Positions 11,221 to 23,185 of a stretch of DNA of 64,000 nucleotides are shown one piece after another. Under the pieces are notes generated by a model that saw only the letters and a list, made by a program, of their open reading frames with translations, made no database searches and had not been told where the DNA came from. This stretch comes from Bimuria novae-zelandiae CBS 107.79 (taxonomy: Eukaryota > Ascomycota > Dothideomycetes > Pleosporales > Didymosphaeriaceae): NCBI GenBank assembly GCA_010015655.1, contig ML976662.1, positions 680,818 through 744,817 on the forward strand. The letters are read 5' to 3'. Every line of letters starts with the position of its first letter. Positions within the stretch are counted from its first letter, which is position 1. Both the position numbers and the translations under genes were made by a program.

Positions 11221-14200
11221 TTAGCGAGAAACTTAGAAAAGTTAAAGAATATAAAAGGGTTAAAAGGAATAAATAAATTAGTCTATAACTAGCCTAAGTT
11301 AGATATAGATAGTAGTAGTAAGGTTAAAGTAGGGACGCTAGCGGCTATACTTTTAAGAAAATAAGAGCTAAAGATTTTAATAATATATTTTAGCTTTTTT
11401 AACTTCTTTATTAACGTAATTTTATTTTGCTTATAATAATACTCCTTCTCCTTTATAGTAGCTAACGATGTTTCTAAGTTTAGAACCTAATAATAAGCCT
11501 CTTAAAGGTTTATAGCTATTTAATATTACTTTACTTTTATCTTCTAATACTTAGTCTACGTTAGAACTAGATTATACTAAGCCTTTACCTAAATATAGTA
11601 GGCATAGAAACTAGTAAATAACTTCACTATACATTTTAGATCTTTCTTTTTCTAATAACTACATAGAGTTAGTATTTTTACGTTTACGTTAAGAATAGCC
11701 TTTATTTAGTCCTAGTAGCGTTAGTTATAAGATATTTTTAAGACTTTAAGTATAATTAAATAAGTAATAGAAAGGGTAAAAAGTAGACTTATAAAAAGGG
11801 CTTTAATAACTACTTATACGCGCATATACTAGTGCCGCTAAATAATTATAAGATAAAGATAGGTATTAAGATAATTACTTTAAGAAGGGAGATAAGATTA
11901 TAAGCTTAAGAAACCTAGACTATAGCACTACTATAATTAAAGATAGATAGGGGGAGGTAAATAAAGTTATACTATAGCTAGCCTGCAAGAACTTACGGGG
12001 CCGCTTAGGTTAGTAAGAGTTGCGTAATTATGATCTGCTAAGAACTAGCTTTAATACTAGATTAAAGGTAATCCGCTAAGAAAGAGGATAATCGTCGGAT
12101 TAACTAGTGTTGAAGGAAGAAATAGACTAGTATATAGTATAATCATTCTCTTATTATTATTTCCTTTCCTATAGTTAACTTATATACCTTTTGCACGAGT
12201 ATATTCTCTATATAAACTAATAATTATCTTATTAATTATAAGATTAAATTATATAGCCACGCGCTACGTTGTCGCATTAACTTATACTACTAAATAATTT
12301 ATAAATTGCTACTTTAGCCTTACTGCCGTAATCTAAATCGGACCAAGGTGTGAGCGCCTTATAACATAAGGTATCCTTACTTAATGAAATTTAAAATATA
12401 CTAAATATTTTTTTTCTAATTTTATAAGCTTTATTAAATTTAGTTATATTTTAGCGTGTAAAAAGACACTAGCGCGTCTATTACGTAGCGTAAATTTAGA
12501 CGTATTGTACGTAGTAGGAGTATATTAGACTAACTAAATTTAGTTATTAAACATACATTATAAAATAAGCTATATATTTGCTTTTTATAAAGCAGATTAA
12601 CTATTATTTTATTAGGCTATTATAAGTTAATTATAAGTTAGTGTGGACTTAATAAAAGCGCGCAACTCGTCCGGGTGTTATTATAGTACTTCTAGTATCC
12701 GTAACACCTTAGCTACGCTATTGCTAAAGCACTAGCGCTAGCCCGTACACTTTTACACATTTTATCTATAGCCCTTATTTATATAGCCTTATCTACCTAT
12801 ATTCCTCCTCCTTAGCTATCCTCTTGTATTACATCTAAGCATATATTTAGTAACCTAGTTAATTAAGCTCTCTAAGTTCTTAATTTAGCAACTTATAGCC
12901 TTTTATAATATTACGATAGCTTACCTTACTAGCCTTAGTAATAGTAGCTAGCTAGCCGCTATAGACCTCTAACTAGGGAGTTATTGCTAAGGATCTAGAT
13001 TAGATTTTTTTCTTTCTTTTTTACTATGTCCACCTCTAATTAGTTCTTATTTTTACTTATATATTAGCTATAATCAAAGCTCTAGAACTAGCGTCTTAAT
13101 ATCTAATTACTTTAGTCTAACTTTATTATAATACGCGCTAACGTATAGCGTTTTAAAGCCTATTTATTAACTTAGCCTATACCTCGCTCGCGCCTACTAG
13201 ATCCGCCTTACTTTAATAAGAAGCCCTATACCCTACATACTTAGTTACTATTAATTAGGGCTAAGTTATATATAAATAGACTTAAAAGTGCTAATGCTTT
13301 TAAGTACGTATAACATAGACTTAAGTAACCTTAGCAGGCATTTGTTCTACACCTCTACTAAGCAGTAAAAGAGGAAAATACTTATTAGAATCTAAAGGAT
13401 ATTTTTTCGTTCTGTTAATGTCTATACTATAACCTTAGAGAATAGTAGGAAGCTATTTAACAGTTCTCCTTTATTTACTAGAAAGATAAAGAGTCTCTAA
13501 TTACCTATCTAGCCTAATTTAAACGCCTTACGTATAAGGTAATAGCTATATTATAGCTCGACCTATCTTATATTATAAATTTTTATTAAGGCCTTTACCT
13601 AGCTTTTTGCTAGTTACTTAAAGAGTTTATGAACTTTTTATTTAGCTAGTTATATAACGCGTATATTAAACACGTATAGAGTCTTAATCGCCGCACCTTC
13701 CACCTATACTAGAAGTTAGCCCAGAACTAGAAGCCAGCCTAGAAGCTAGCTTAGAGACTAGAGCTAATAAATATTAATTACCTATAAATATTCGCACTAG
13801 ACATACCTTATCTATTATTATAGCGCATAGTCACAACAATCAGGGAGCTCGTAAATAAAGTCTATTAAGGAGTAGAAGTTTTACTAAGACGCCTAGCTGT
13901 TTATAAAGTTAGGGAGATTACGTGCTTAGCTACTTAGCTATTTAGCTTAATCCTAGTTTATATAACAAAGTTCTAGCTAAGAGCTAACAAGCTTTTATAA
14001 TACACCTTCTAGCTCTTAGAGCGTAGTAAAAAGAGTTAAGTAGTAAGTTAAAGTATAATAGGTAGTGAACTTACGCGTAGAGCTTAAAAAGCGTCTAGCT
14101 TAGATTCTTAGCAAACTAGGTAGTTAGTTTAAGTAATTAGTTTATATAAAGTTTTTTAAAAAAAAAAAAAACGTAGCGTACTTTTACTATAGAGCTTTAA

Positions 14201-15364
14201 TAAATATTTAAAAGTAATTATTTACTTATAACGTAACCCTCGCGAGTACCTATATATATAAATAAAAAATAAGTAGTTATAGAATTATAGTGCTTAGTTA
14301 GTAAAGGCTTACTTGCCTATAGGCTTATTATAATTTATACTTTAATATTTCTTAGAAAAATTAAAGGAGGATCTACTATCTACCCCTTATATTTAAGCTT
14401 AGTTAAAAATACTTTTTACTAATGTTTTTTTAAATTTAGATTTTAATTTTACTTATCTTATTACTTATAAGCTTATTATAAAACTTATAAAAAGCTTCTC
14501 CCTAAAGCGCGTACTAAAGACGGTTACACTTTATAGGCTTCTATTAATGCTAGCTATTTACTCTATATAGGCACTTATAGCTTGTATTAGGGGTGCGCCC
14601 TCTAAGCGTAGCGTATATACCTACGTGCTTAGTTGTTTAGCTAAGCTGCGCGAGCTAGCGAGCATATCCTTCTAAAAAATAACGTTACTACTACGCCTAG
14701 TCGCGATAGGTTACTAAGCTCTCTTTAACCCTACTTATAGTTATATTATAATACTAAGCGTAGGAAATTCTTTATTAGTAGTATATACTTTATTTTTAAA
14801 AGATTTAAAAGTGCAGCGTTGGCGTGTGCACGGTTCTATTTAGATAGCCATTTAGTTATGTTTGTTATTCTGCCGCTCTGTGGACGTAGGGTATCCTCTT
14901 TATATATATATCGTGTCTGCTCCTTCTAAGTATTATTACTTAGATAAATATAATTTTTAAGTTCTCTAATTAGTGCCTATAGTGCCTACTACTTACTTAA
15001 TTATAGTATTATAAGCTTTAGCTTTTATAAATTAATTATAATATAAACCTATTTCTAGAGTACCTAGAGCCTTATTATAAGTTAATTATAAATAGTAAAC
15101 TCTAGCTTATAGCACTTAAGCCATTATGCACGAGGCTTAAATTTTAATATTTAAGTTTAGTAGCTCTAGAGCCTAGTCGTGTATATTTATCTACTTAAAA
15201 GTTTTAAAATTAATATAACTTTATTTCTTTTAAGCTTTCGCGTGGTACTTAAGCTACGCGTACTAAGATAAGAATAAGTTATAATTTATAAGTTAGTTAC
15301 TTACTAGGAGCTTTATAGTAATTATTATATAGTTTAGCTCTATTATAAGATATAACCATTAAGA
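11221..15364. other. RIP-degraded repeat DNA without recognisable genes
   Basis: This TA-rich stretch has no reading frame of note. It probably includes the 3' end of the Gypsy element (an LTR-like, less mutated segment at about 11945-12130). About 12660-12910 is also found, diverged, at 39110-39333, and 13816-14000 is a partial copy of the LTR seen at 15365-15663 and 38558-38848. The rest could not be classified. Confidence 0.5.
13816..14000. repeat. Partial copy of a Copia-type LTR (family shared with 15365 and 38558)
   Basis: It shares the run that begins near AGCTCGTAAATAAAGTCTAT with two other places in the window, with many C-to-T and G-to-A differences. Confidence 0.6.
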
Positions 15365-15663
15365 CGTAAGCATAAGGATAATAAAAAGTAGAGAATGGTT
15401 TACTATTATAATTATTAATTAGTATAGAGTAATTATATTATAAAGTATTATAAAAGTACTAGGCTTATAACTATAGGGCATAATTATAATAATTAAGGAG
15501 CTTATAAATAAAGTCTATTAAGAAGTAAAAGTTCAACTAAGACGCCTAGCTATTTATAAAGTTAGGAGGATTACGTGCTTGGCTGCTTAGCTGCTTAGCT
15601 ATTGGGCCTAATCCTAGCTCGTACAACAAAGTTCTAGCCAGGAGTCAGCGAGCTTCTGCGACA
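15365..15663. repeat. LTR-like repeat, second copy
   Basis: About 299 bp, starting GTAAGCATAAGG and ending in CTTCTGCGACA. It matches 38558-38848 along its length and 13816-14000 in its second half. A TGT...ACA terminal pattern is visible if the 38558 copy is used for the start. Degenerate Copia sequence follows directly, so it may be that element's 5' LTR. Confidence 0.65.
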
Positions 15664-17161
15664 ATAATATTATTCTAGTATTTTATTAATCTAATACTTA
15701 TCTCTACATGTCTTTTAAAAAGGAGATAAAAGACCTATATAGTATTAAAGCTATAAGAGACCTTACCTAGTTTCTTAGAATCTATATTATCCGCGATTAA
15801 GCTCTATACAAGATATAGCTAATGTAAGACGCTTTTATTAATAAGGGGTACGCTTAATATAGCATTAAAGTAATAAATAATGCTCTAGATATTCTACTAG
15901 TAAAGAACTGGCTACTATAGTCTACTAAAGAGATAAATACTACTTAAATAAAGCTTTATTAGTAACTTATTAGTTCTCTCGCGTATATTACTATTTAGGG
16001 TAGACTAAACGTTGCTTAAACGCACGTCGTCTTTGCCTATTACCTTATTAACCTAGGATAGTCTTATATATCGAAAATCTAATATACCTAGCGCTACTTG
16101 CTTAGTATAAAGACTTTTATTCTTAAAGCCTCTACTAGCGTGCAGGATATAGCTAAGTATTTCTTTAATAATTTAACGTACTATAATCCTCTTTTTTTTT
16201 AGCTTATCTAATGCCTTATACGTTAATAAGCCTAAAACTTACTTAAGCTTTTAAGGTTATGCGTTTAAGTTTAACAGGCTAATAATTAACTATAAAGTCT
16301 AAATTTCTTTTACTCTTACTTGCTGCCTTATAGAGAGAGGAGTAAATATAATTCTTTACTAGTATTAACCTTATGCTTAACTATATACCTACTATCTAGT
16401 ATAATAACTAGTAGACTGTTAGTATTATTACTAAATAGTAAAATAAGCTCTATATAAAGGTTAAATATATTAATATGTACTAGCTCTAGATTTAACAAAA
16501 AGTTGAAATCTCTTATATTAATATCTAATAGGGCCCTACTAACTATACACCTGCTAATAGACTTATAAAGATTCGACTTTGGTAGAAATTTATAAAGTTC
16601 GTCTACTAAATTAGTCTTATAAATATTATTAAATGTCTAAAAGGTCTGTGTTAGACTAATAGTAATAATCTTAATAGTATTTATATATACTAATACTAAT
16701 TAACTATTATTAACTCTCAATATAGGCGTCTACGCTAGCTAGGGAGTATATTATAGTTTATAGCTCTTTTCCTATAAGATAGTTACTCCTACCCTTGCTT
16801 AATTACTACTCACCTTTCTAAGAGTACTACACCTGTCTAAGACTAGCATTGTTTATGCCTGCGTACCTATACCTTCTGTAGCTCCTAGTTAGTATAACCT
16901 TAGTTTAATCCCATAATCTTTTCACTGCGTACTGTCCGCTCAGCGCTCTGCCTCACCGCGAAAGTGAAAGATAATGTAAAGGATTACCTAGATGCTAAGA
17001 CTTAACCACTAATATAGGTTTTCACGTACAAATTTAATACTAATAGCTACTTAACTAGCTATAAGGCTTAACTAGTCGTGCGAGGAGATCTGTAGACAAC
17101 TTAGGATAATACCTACACAGCTACCCTCGCGGCTCGAACGCTCTGCTTCCTTATCGCTATC

Positions 17162-17473
17162 ATGTGCGCCTTCGGGCTCCTTGCCTACCAGTACGATGTC
17201 AAGAATGCTTTTCTCAACGCGTACCTAGCCCGACCGTGTTACGTCTGGACTCCAGATGGGTTCCGAGATAGGCTAGGCAATATAATGCGATTACGCCGAG
17301 CACTATATAGGCTTACGGATGCTCCAGCGCTGTGGTACAAACACCTAAAGAAGATACTTATTAATTTAGGCTTTATACAAGCAGAGGGTATCCCATGCCT
17401 ATTTACTAATAGTAAGCTAATACTATTTTACTACGTAAATAATATTATTATCCTTTTTTGTAAAGGCGATTAG
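17162..17473 (+). pseudogene. Copia reverse transcriptase fragment, open for 103 codons
   Basis: The fragment reads as the RVT_2 palm: a conserved YDVKNAFLN motif (the aspartate being the first catalytic residue) and an alanine-proline-alanine-leucine-tryptophan-tyrosine stretch ending in a degraded YVNNI where YVDD is expected. The first 190 bases look hardly mutated while the end is TA-rich, so the RIP border runs through it. It is part of the 15664-18667 element and not a gene in its own right. Confidence 0.8.
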
Positions 17474-18662
17474 TAATATTATTAATAGTTTAAACCTAAG
17501 TTTTAAAATAATATAAGATATAGAGTTTAGGAGAACTAGGTTAGTTCCTAAGAATATGTATTATTAAAGACTATATAAAAGGTAAGGTCTAGGTAATTTA
17601 ACGCTTCTATATTATAAAAGTTTACTATAATTATAATCTCCTTTAAAGAAGCTAATACCTTAAGATCCCTTTACGCAAGTCATATCTCTTTTTAAATATA
17701 ATTAAATTTTATAAGAAGTACACCTGTCTATATTATCTTAATTAAATACTTAGGTTTTATTTTATACTTTACTTAGCCTAATATAGTAAAGGCATACTTA
17801 ATACTTACCCGCTATTTAAATAATCTTAGCTAAAAGTATTTTATTACTATTAAGTCTATATAGTAGCACCTATATAACTTCTAATTTTAAGTAATTAAAG
17901 TAATAACTGCATACTCTAAGAACGCTAATTATATATGTTAAATTAATAATAAGGAAGCTAAAAAGTTATTATTTTTTAGTACTTCTAATACTATATTTAC
18001 TAATAATTTTAATACTACTTAAAGCTTGTTTACCTATGTGTTTAAGCATTATAGAATAGTTATTAATTAAAAGACAAATATTATAAGATTTATTACTAAA
18101 TTAACTACTAATGCTAAACTATTTACCTTATTAACTACTACCACTAAGCTATCGTAGTCTATAAATATTTTTAAAGCTATTAGGTTTAATTTAGAGGTTT
18201 AGTTTTTGTTATATTATAATAATTAGTAAATTGTCTCTATTACTAATAAGAATAATAGATAGCTTAATATTAAGCTTAGATATATTAAAGTATATTAGAT
18301 ATAGATCTACGAGTAAGTTAAAGCTAGAAATATTAATATTACTTATATAAGAACTACTAATATACTTATTAATAAATTAATAAAGTCTCGTACTATTAAC
18401 AGAAAGTATAAGCGATTCTTAAAGTAATTAAAAATAACTAATATTTACTATAAGTTATTAGTTTAGAGGATAAGTCTATTATATTTATTATTATATAATA
18501 GAGTACTTCCTAAGGAGGTGCCCTAGAGGTCCTTTATTTACTTATTTTATTTTATTCTACTTAATAGCACTCCACTACCTTCATACTCTAAAAATTATAT
18601 TAAAGTAGAGTATAATATTATATAATATAATTAACCTAGTTACTAATTATAATTCTGCTACT

Positions 18663-18667
18663 TCAAC
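18663..18667. repeat. Target-site duplication TCAAC, left copy
   Basis: TCAAC precedes the LTR starting at 18668 and is repeated at 20400-20404 after the other LTR. Confidence 0.85.
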
Positions 18668-18857
18668 TGTGAGAGCTAGTGATCCATACGCATAAGGAAG
18701 AAATTGAGAATTATACTTGTTGTTGTATTGGGTGAAGCTACGAATAGTAGGTATACATGAGTGGCTGTAAACAGCGCTAGTGTAGGATGGGTAGTCGCAT
18801 CTTAACACAGGTGAGGCGCCACTGCAAGTGGGGAAAGGGAGACTCTAAACCATGACA
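18668..18857 (-). repeat. 3' LTR of the short Copia-type element
   Basis: 190 bp, same length as the copy at 20210-20399. Differences are mainly C-to-T at CpA and G-to-A at TpG, scattered over both copies. Confidence 0.88.
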
Positions 18858-19079
18858 CACCCCCTAGTTGTTACTAAGTTAGCGAGTTGGTGATGACTAA
18901 CCCTTATCCATAAGATTAATTACAAGCGACGTCTAGCTATAGGGTAGTAGGCCGTCGTCTATCTAAATAGTTTAATAAGAACTCTTTAAGGCGTTATTAA
19001 TGCGCTTTACAACCTTTAGGTCCTTTTAAGCTTATTTAATCTTGCGAACTTTAATAGGTGGTGGCGTCTAGTCTTTTGG

Positions 19080-19346
19080 TCAACTTAGATAATTTGGATT
19101 AAGTATGTAGCAATCGTGCAGAGCATGTGATAGCCCACAAATGCAAGGTTTCGCAATTCCAAGCTCAGCAACGGAGGTAGATAGGGTACCCACTTCGGCA
19201 GTCGAGGCAGCGCGGCGAGTGTACTTTGTCATCTTTTCGACGTAGGTAGGTAGGCTGGGTGGATTGGTACCGTTCATCTCATGTTCGTATACCTGATCAA
19301 GGCAGGTAGCAGCGTAGTTTGGGTGATGAGCTTGGCAGGCAATCAA
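19080..19346 (-). pseudogene. Copia gag fragment with a Cys-Cys-His-Cys motif
   Basis: An 88-codon open frame on the minus strand. Near its end it has a C-x-C-G-x2-H-x4-C-x2-LNP pattern, the zinc-binding signature of gag proteins of fungal Copia elements. It lies inside the 1.73-kb LTR element, is read in that element's sense and is flanked by mutated sequence, so it is the surviving part of a longer gag. Confidence 0.6.
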
Positions 19347-19963
19347 GAAATCCTCCTAAGGCCTGTATCCAGTCGTTTCTGGCAGGTTGATTGATTGGCA
19401 TTAGGAAGTAATGTGTACCTAGTTAGCTATCTATTTGTCGAGTTTCTTTGGATTGCGTGGAGCAGTCTTTAGATCAGTGTATCTTGCTATTAAGTCGCGA
19501 CTCTAATTAGCTATAGACGGATAGAACTGCTTCTTAAGAGCGATAAGTTAATTGTAAATTATAAGTAGGTCCTGAATTAGGTAGAGATAACGCGTAGCAA
19601 TAGACCTAGTAATCTTAGTATTTAGCTATACTAGCGCTTTTTCCTATTTCTGTTGCGTGATCTCTTCGAGTCTCTATTAGTTAACCTCCTATTAGTAGGA
19701 CTCACGATCCTTAGGGGATAGGTTAGAGAGCTTAGAGGCTCTAGCCTTATAGTCAGTGAGCTAAGGCTTAGGATTGGCAGCCTCTAGGTCAGGTATGCTC
19801 TCCTTTGGTGTATCTAGATTGACGTATAGCTAGATCTTGTGATCCTTGGCGAAGTCTTTGCGGAGGAAGATCTAGTTAAACTAGTTATCTAGTTTATTAA
19901 GGATAATAGCGACTTAGGTTACTACTAGTTCTGTAGCCATCGTGTGCGTAGGGCAGACGTAAC

Positions 19964-20176
19964 AATCGTGCGCTATAAGGGACGTAGTAATCGTGCGCTA
20001 TAAGGGGCGTAGTAATCGTGCGCTATAAGGGGCGCGGTAATCGTATAGCTATAAGGGGCTTGGTAATCGTGCGCTATAAGGGGCGCGGTAATCGTATAGC
20101 TATAAGGGGCCTGGTAATCGTGCGCTATAAGGGACGCAGTAATCGTACAGCTATAAGGGGCCTAGTAATCGTACAA
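19964..20176. repeat. Minisatellite, eight copies of a 25/26-bp unit
   Basis: Units start AATCGT and contain CTATAAGGG. Five are 25 bp (GCGC variant) and three are 26 bp (A-TAGC or ACAGC variant). From the third copy the two kinds alternate, so the array was amplified as a dimer. A partial ninth unit follows. It lies between the gag remnant and the 5' LTR, that is in the element's leader. Not a CRISPR: there are no spacers. Confidence 0.9.
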
Positions 20177-20197
20177 CAAGTACAGCAAAGATGCATC

Positions 20198-20209
20198 CGG
20201 GCTCATAAC
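20198..20209 (-). promoter_or_regulatory. Probable primer-binding site, methionine tRNA anticodon arm
   Basis: Directly inside the 5' LTR the plus strand reads CGGGCTCATAAC, so element RNA (minus sense) would pair with the anticodon loop region of a methionine tRNA (CAT anticodon). Confidence 0.5.
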
Positions 20210-20399
20210 TATAAGAGCTAGTGATCCATACGCATAAGGAAGAAATTAAGAATTGTACTTGTTATTATATTGGGTGAAGCTACGAACAGTAGGTATACAT
20301 GAGTGGCTGTAAACAGCGCTAGTGTAGGATGGGTAGTCGCATCTCAACACAGGTGAGGCGCCACTGCAAGTGGGGAAAGGGAGACTCCAAACCGTGACA
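20210..20399 (-). repeat. 5' LTR of the short Copia-type element
   Basis: 190 bp direct repeat of 18668-18857; TAT...ACA as read, the initial TGT having become TAT. Confidence 0.88.
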
Positions 20400-20521
20400 T
20401 CAACAGTTTCTCTGTTTAGCTTGTTACAATTAACTTAGTCTCTTATTCCTACATGCTACCTATCTGATCCCTTACATATTACATACGCTATACACATACA
20501 CTATACATATGAAAAATCTGA

Positions 20522-22192
20522 TCATGCCTGTTTGTTCTCCGCCCTTCTCAAGGCAACCTTAGCGCCATTACGGGACTTGGTCACCAATGATATCTGCTCC
20601 CTCCAAGCTGGCTCGGGGTCCCGATTCTCTATGGCTGAGAACTCCTGCATCAACCTCACCAGTACATAGCTCGCCTCGGTAAGTGCAAATTGTTGACCAA
20701 GACAGATGCGTGCTCCACCATTGAAGGGGATATATCCCCAACCAGGACGAAGAGAAGGGTCATCCCATCGTTCGGTACGGAACAACTCAGCGTCGGGGCC
20801 GAAAATTTCGGTAGATCGATGCAGGCAATAGACATGATAGTCGACTTGTTGACCTTTCTCGACCATGACGGGCAATTGACCGTCGGGACCACCGCCACGA
20901 GGAAGTACTGTGTCTTTCATGGCAGTGCGGGCATTGAATGGGACAGGTGGGTATAAGCGGAGGCCTGTTACTCGGGTCAGTCATAAGTCTCAAGCAATCA
21001 TTGACTGTGAGCCACTCACATTCGTTCAAAAGGTTGCGCAGCTGCTTCATGTTTCGAAGGCTCTCATAGTCTGGAAGCTGACCTGCAAATGTCTCCTCCA
21101 CTTCTGCACGTACCCGAGACCATAAATCGGGATGACGTGCAAGAACGAAAAAGGTATTCGTGAGCAGGGCGGCAGTGGTATCTCTTCCGGCCATCAATAC
21201 ATTCAGGATCTCGTACCTCAGTTCCAGTGGATTGCGTGTTGTTCTGGCCATCTCTTCGAGAAAGACGTACGTCCTGTCTTCTTCGATCTTTTTGACCGGC
21301 CGCCTTAGGAAATCCAGAAGTTTAGCGTCTATGGTCGATTGTACTGTCTCACAAGCCTGTTCAAACTTATCTTTCCTAGTGCCTTTATACAGCGAGTACG
21401 CTAGGCCGAATGGGCGTCCCCATCCTCGGTCAATGATGTTTCGTCGATGGATCCTGTTTTGGATGAAATCGAAAGCGTCCATGAAACGCATTGACTCAGA
21501 GCCTGGAGCATCGAGTTGCGAGTGGAAGGCCATTTCGCCACCAAGTAATGTCTCAGATGCTGAGTCAAGAGTCATGCGGAAAAACAGCGGCATGAGGTCG
21601 ACTTCGACTAGAGCAGAACGCACATCAGGCCCCGGTAGCACCTTAAGTAGGTCCTGCACGTGAGATTCGAATTTCGACAAGTCCGATATTATCATCTTTG
21701 TGAAGTTTGGTCGTATGAGTGTCTGAATCCAGTGTTAGAGTCGTGCATGTTGCCGCTATTGCTCATATACGCACATACCCTGGAATGCTTCCATGCAGCA
21801 CCGTCATTGGAGAAAATCCCTGGTCCAGTAACAGGACCCATCAAAGTTCTCCTCCGCTGCCCCAGCTCAAAACTATTGAAATCAGTGGCGAGGATGGTTT
21901 TGATGTTCTCTGGTTCTATAGTGAAGATGATTTGATCAATGCTCATTGTAGCGCTCGAGAATGTCTTGCCAATGTTCGCATATCGATCGATCCACATCTC
22001 TAGATAGGTATGCGACTTAATAGCTTTGACTTGTTCGATAAGATTTCGGAACCGCGAGAAATGAGGCATTGCTTGGCAGTCATTTGCTACCTCGAAGGTG
22101 CGTCGTCGGTGCCATGCTTGCAAACGCCTGACGCTGTGCACGAAGAGAAGGAGCCCGATGGGAATAAGGGTAAAGTAACTCGAGGACAACAT
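20522..22192 (-). CDS. Cytochrome P450, CYP52-like (alkane/fatty-acid hydroxylase type)
   Basis: Three exons, 22192-21779, 21722-21020 and 20964-20522, give 519 residues with no stop. Both introns (56 and 55 nt) have GT...AG ends and restore the family pattern. Visible features: an N-terminal membrane anchor (about residues 6-25), a WKHSR segment of the C helix just before intron 1, the I-helix motif AGRDTTA, an ExxR motif whose glutamate is the last complete codon before intron 2 (ECLR), and the haem-binding [10 protein letters not shown] with the cysteine ligand. AGRDTT and the haem loop are typical of CYP52 and related families, which oxidise alkyl chains at the membrane of the endoplasmic reticulum. 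The substrate is unknown. It stands 105 bp from a transposon on one side and 500 bp from a MITE on the other, next to an ATP-grasp pseudogene. Confidence 0.92.
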
Positions 22193-22691
22193 ATTTTTGC
22201 AATGTGCAAACTTTGGATAGCAAATAGAGAATTTCAGTCATTAGTCTTGAAGTAGTTTTATCCAACTACATGTTGATGAGCCCGTGCCAAGAGCGAATGC
22301 GGTGGTTGTTTGGCTTACCCTGCGCTGACCTGGCTGACAGGGTCTGCGCCCCCCGTTTGACAGTGGCAGATATGTCATAGTCTAGATTTCGCACCTGTAC
22401 GTCCTCTGAGTATTCTGAATGAAGACCAATAGTCGAACTAAATTTACGATGAGGCTTTGAAGCGCGTCGTAATAGTATCGCAAATCCGCACGCGAGGTGC
22501 GGCAGCGTCAGTGTGAGCACACCAACAGAAGGAGGCGAGAAAAGGCACGTACTTTGGACAAATAAGATCAGAATCAAGAATTCTTCTTATTTCAGAATTG
22601 TTGTGAAGTTTTCTATAGCGTGGAGCAGTGAGCATAGCAAGGTAGAAGGCGTATTGTGATTGGCTAAAAGTAATTACATAATCAAGCAATA

Positions 22692-23128
22692 ACGTGTTCG
22701 GCAAGCGAGTGGATCAGGCAAGTAAGCGGATCACTCCATTTACTAGTAAAACCGTGATTTTTATACCCCTGTTAAGTATCTTAATACATAATAGTAATAT
22801 TTATAAAGTTATATAGCTGGCTGCACCGATATAAATAATTTATATATTTAAAATTATTAAGCTCTAGCCTAAAGAAACTGGACGTTATTTAAGAATTACT
22901 ATATTATAGGGGTATTTTGGTCCCCATACGCCATATTTTAATAACTACATATATTAGAACTATAGAAATTTAGTATAGTTATTCTTACACATATAATATA
23001 ACTACATTAAAAATTTAGAATTTATTATTAAGTATTAAGAGCCTTAACAGGGGTGTAAAAATCACGGTTTTACTAGTAAAATAGAGTGATCCGCTTACTT
23101 GCCTGATCCACTCGCTTGCCGAACACGT
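22692..23128. mobile_element. MITE with long terminal inverted repeats (437 bp)
   Basis: The ends are inverted copies of one another for about 85 bp with only a few differences, and weaker pairing goes on to about 110 bp per side. Outer ends read ACGTGTTCGGCAAGCGAGTG. A TA dinucleotide borders each side (22690-22691, 23129-23130), as for the Tc1/mariner superfamily. The centre is TA-rich and non-coding. It lies between the P450 start and the ATP-grasp pseudogene's 3' end, 57 bp from the latter. Confidence 0.85.
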
Positions 23129-23185
23129 TAACTTAAAGATAAGGTACACCGAAGAATGTGAACACCAAAGGCGAACTTCCACACC

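Larger units (their letters stand above)
15664..18667 (+). mobile_element. RIP-degraded Copia retrotransposon interior
   Basis: Plus-strand sequence decays through a gag-like beginning (about 15700-16700) to a Copia reverse transcriptase at about 16960-17470, then RNase H-like remnants to about 18500 and a purine-rich tract with GGAGGTGCCC near 18512-18523 of the kind that precedes a Copia 3' LTR. Most codons are spoiled by CpA-to-TpA change. The right LTR appears to be split by the insertion of the next element at 18668, continuing at 20405. Confidence 0.65.
18668..20399 (-). mobile_element. Short, young Copia-type LTR element (1.73 kb), lightly RIPped
   Basis: Two 190-bp LTRs (18668-18857 and 20210-20399), TGT...ACA ends and TCAAC duplications delimit a complete insertion of only 1732 bp. 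The interior holds a gag fragment on the minus strand and a minisatellite but no visible protease, integrase or reverse transcriptase, so it would be non-autonomous. Next to the 5' LTR (right end, minus orientation) the plus strand reads GGGCTCATAAC, the anticodon-arm sequence of a methionine tRNA, suggesting half-tRNA priming as in Drosophila copia. It is inserted in an older Copia remnant. Confidence 0.85.

Noticed and set aside
19964..20176. CRISPR-like array
   Set aside because: The units are head to tail with no spacers, and the host is a eukaryote; it is a minisatellite in an LTR element leader.
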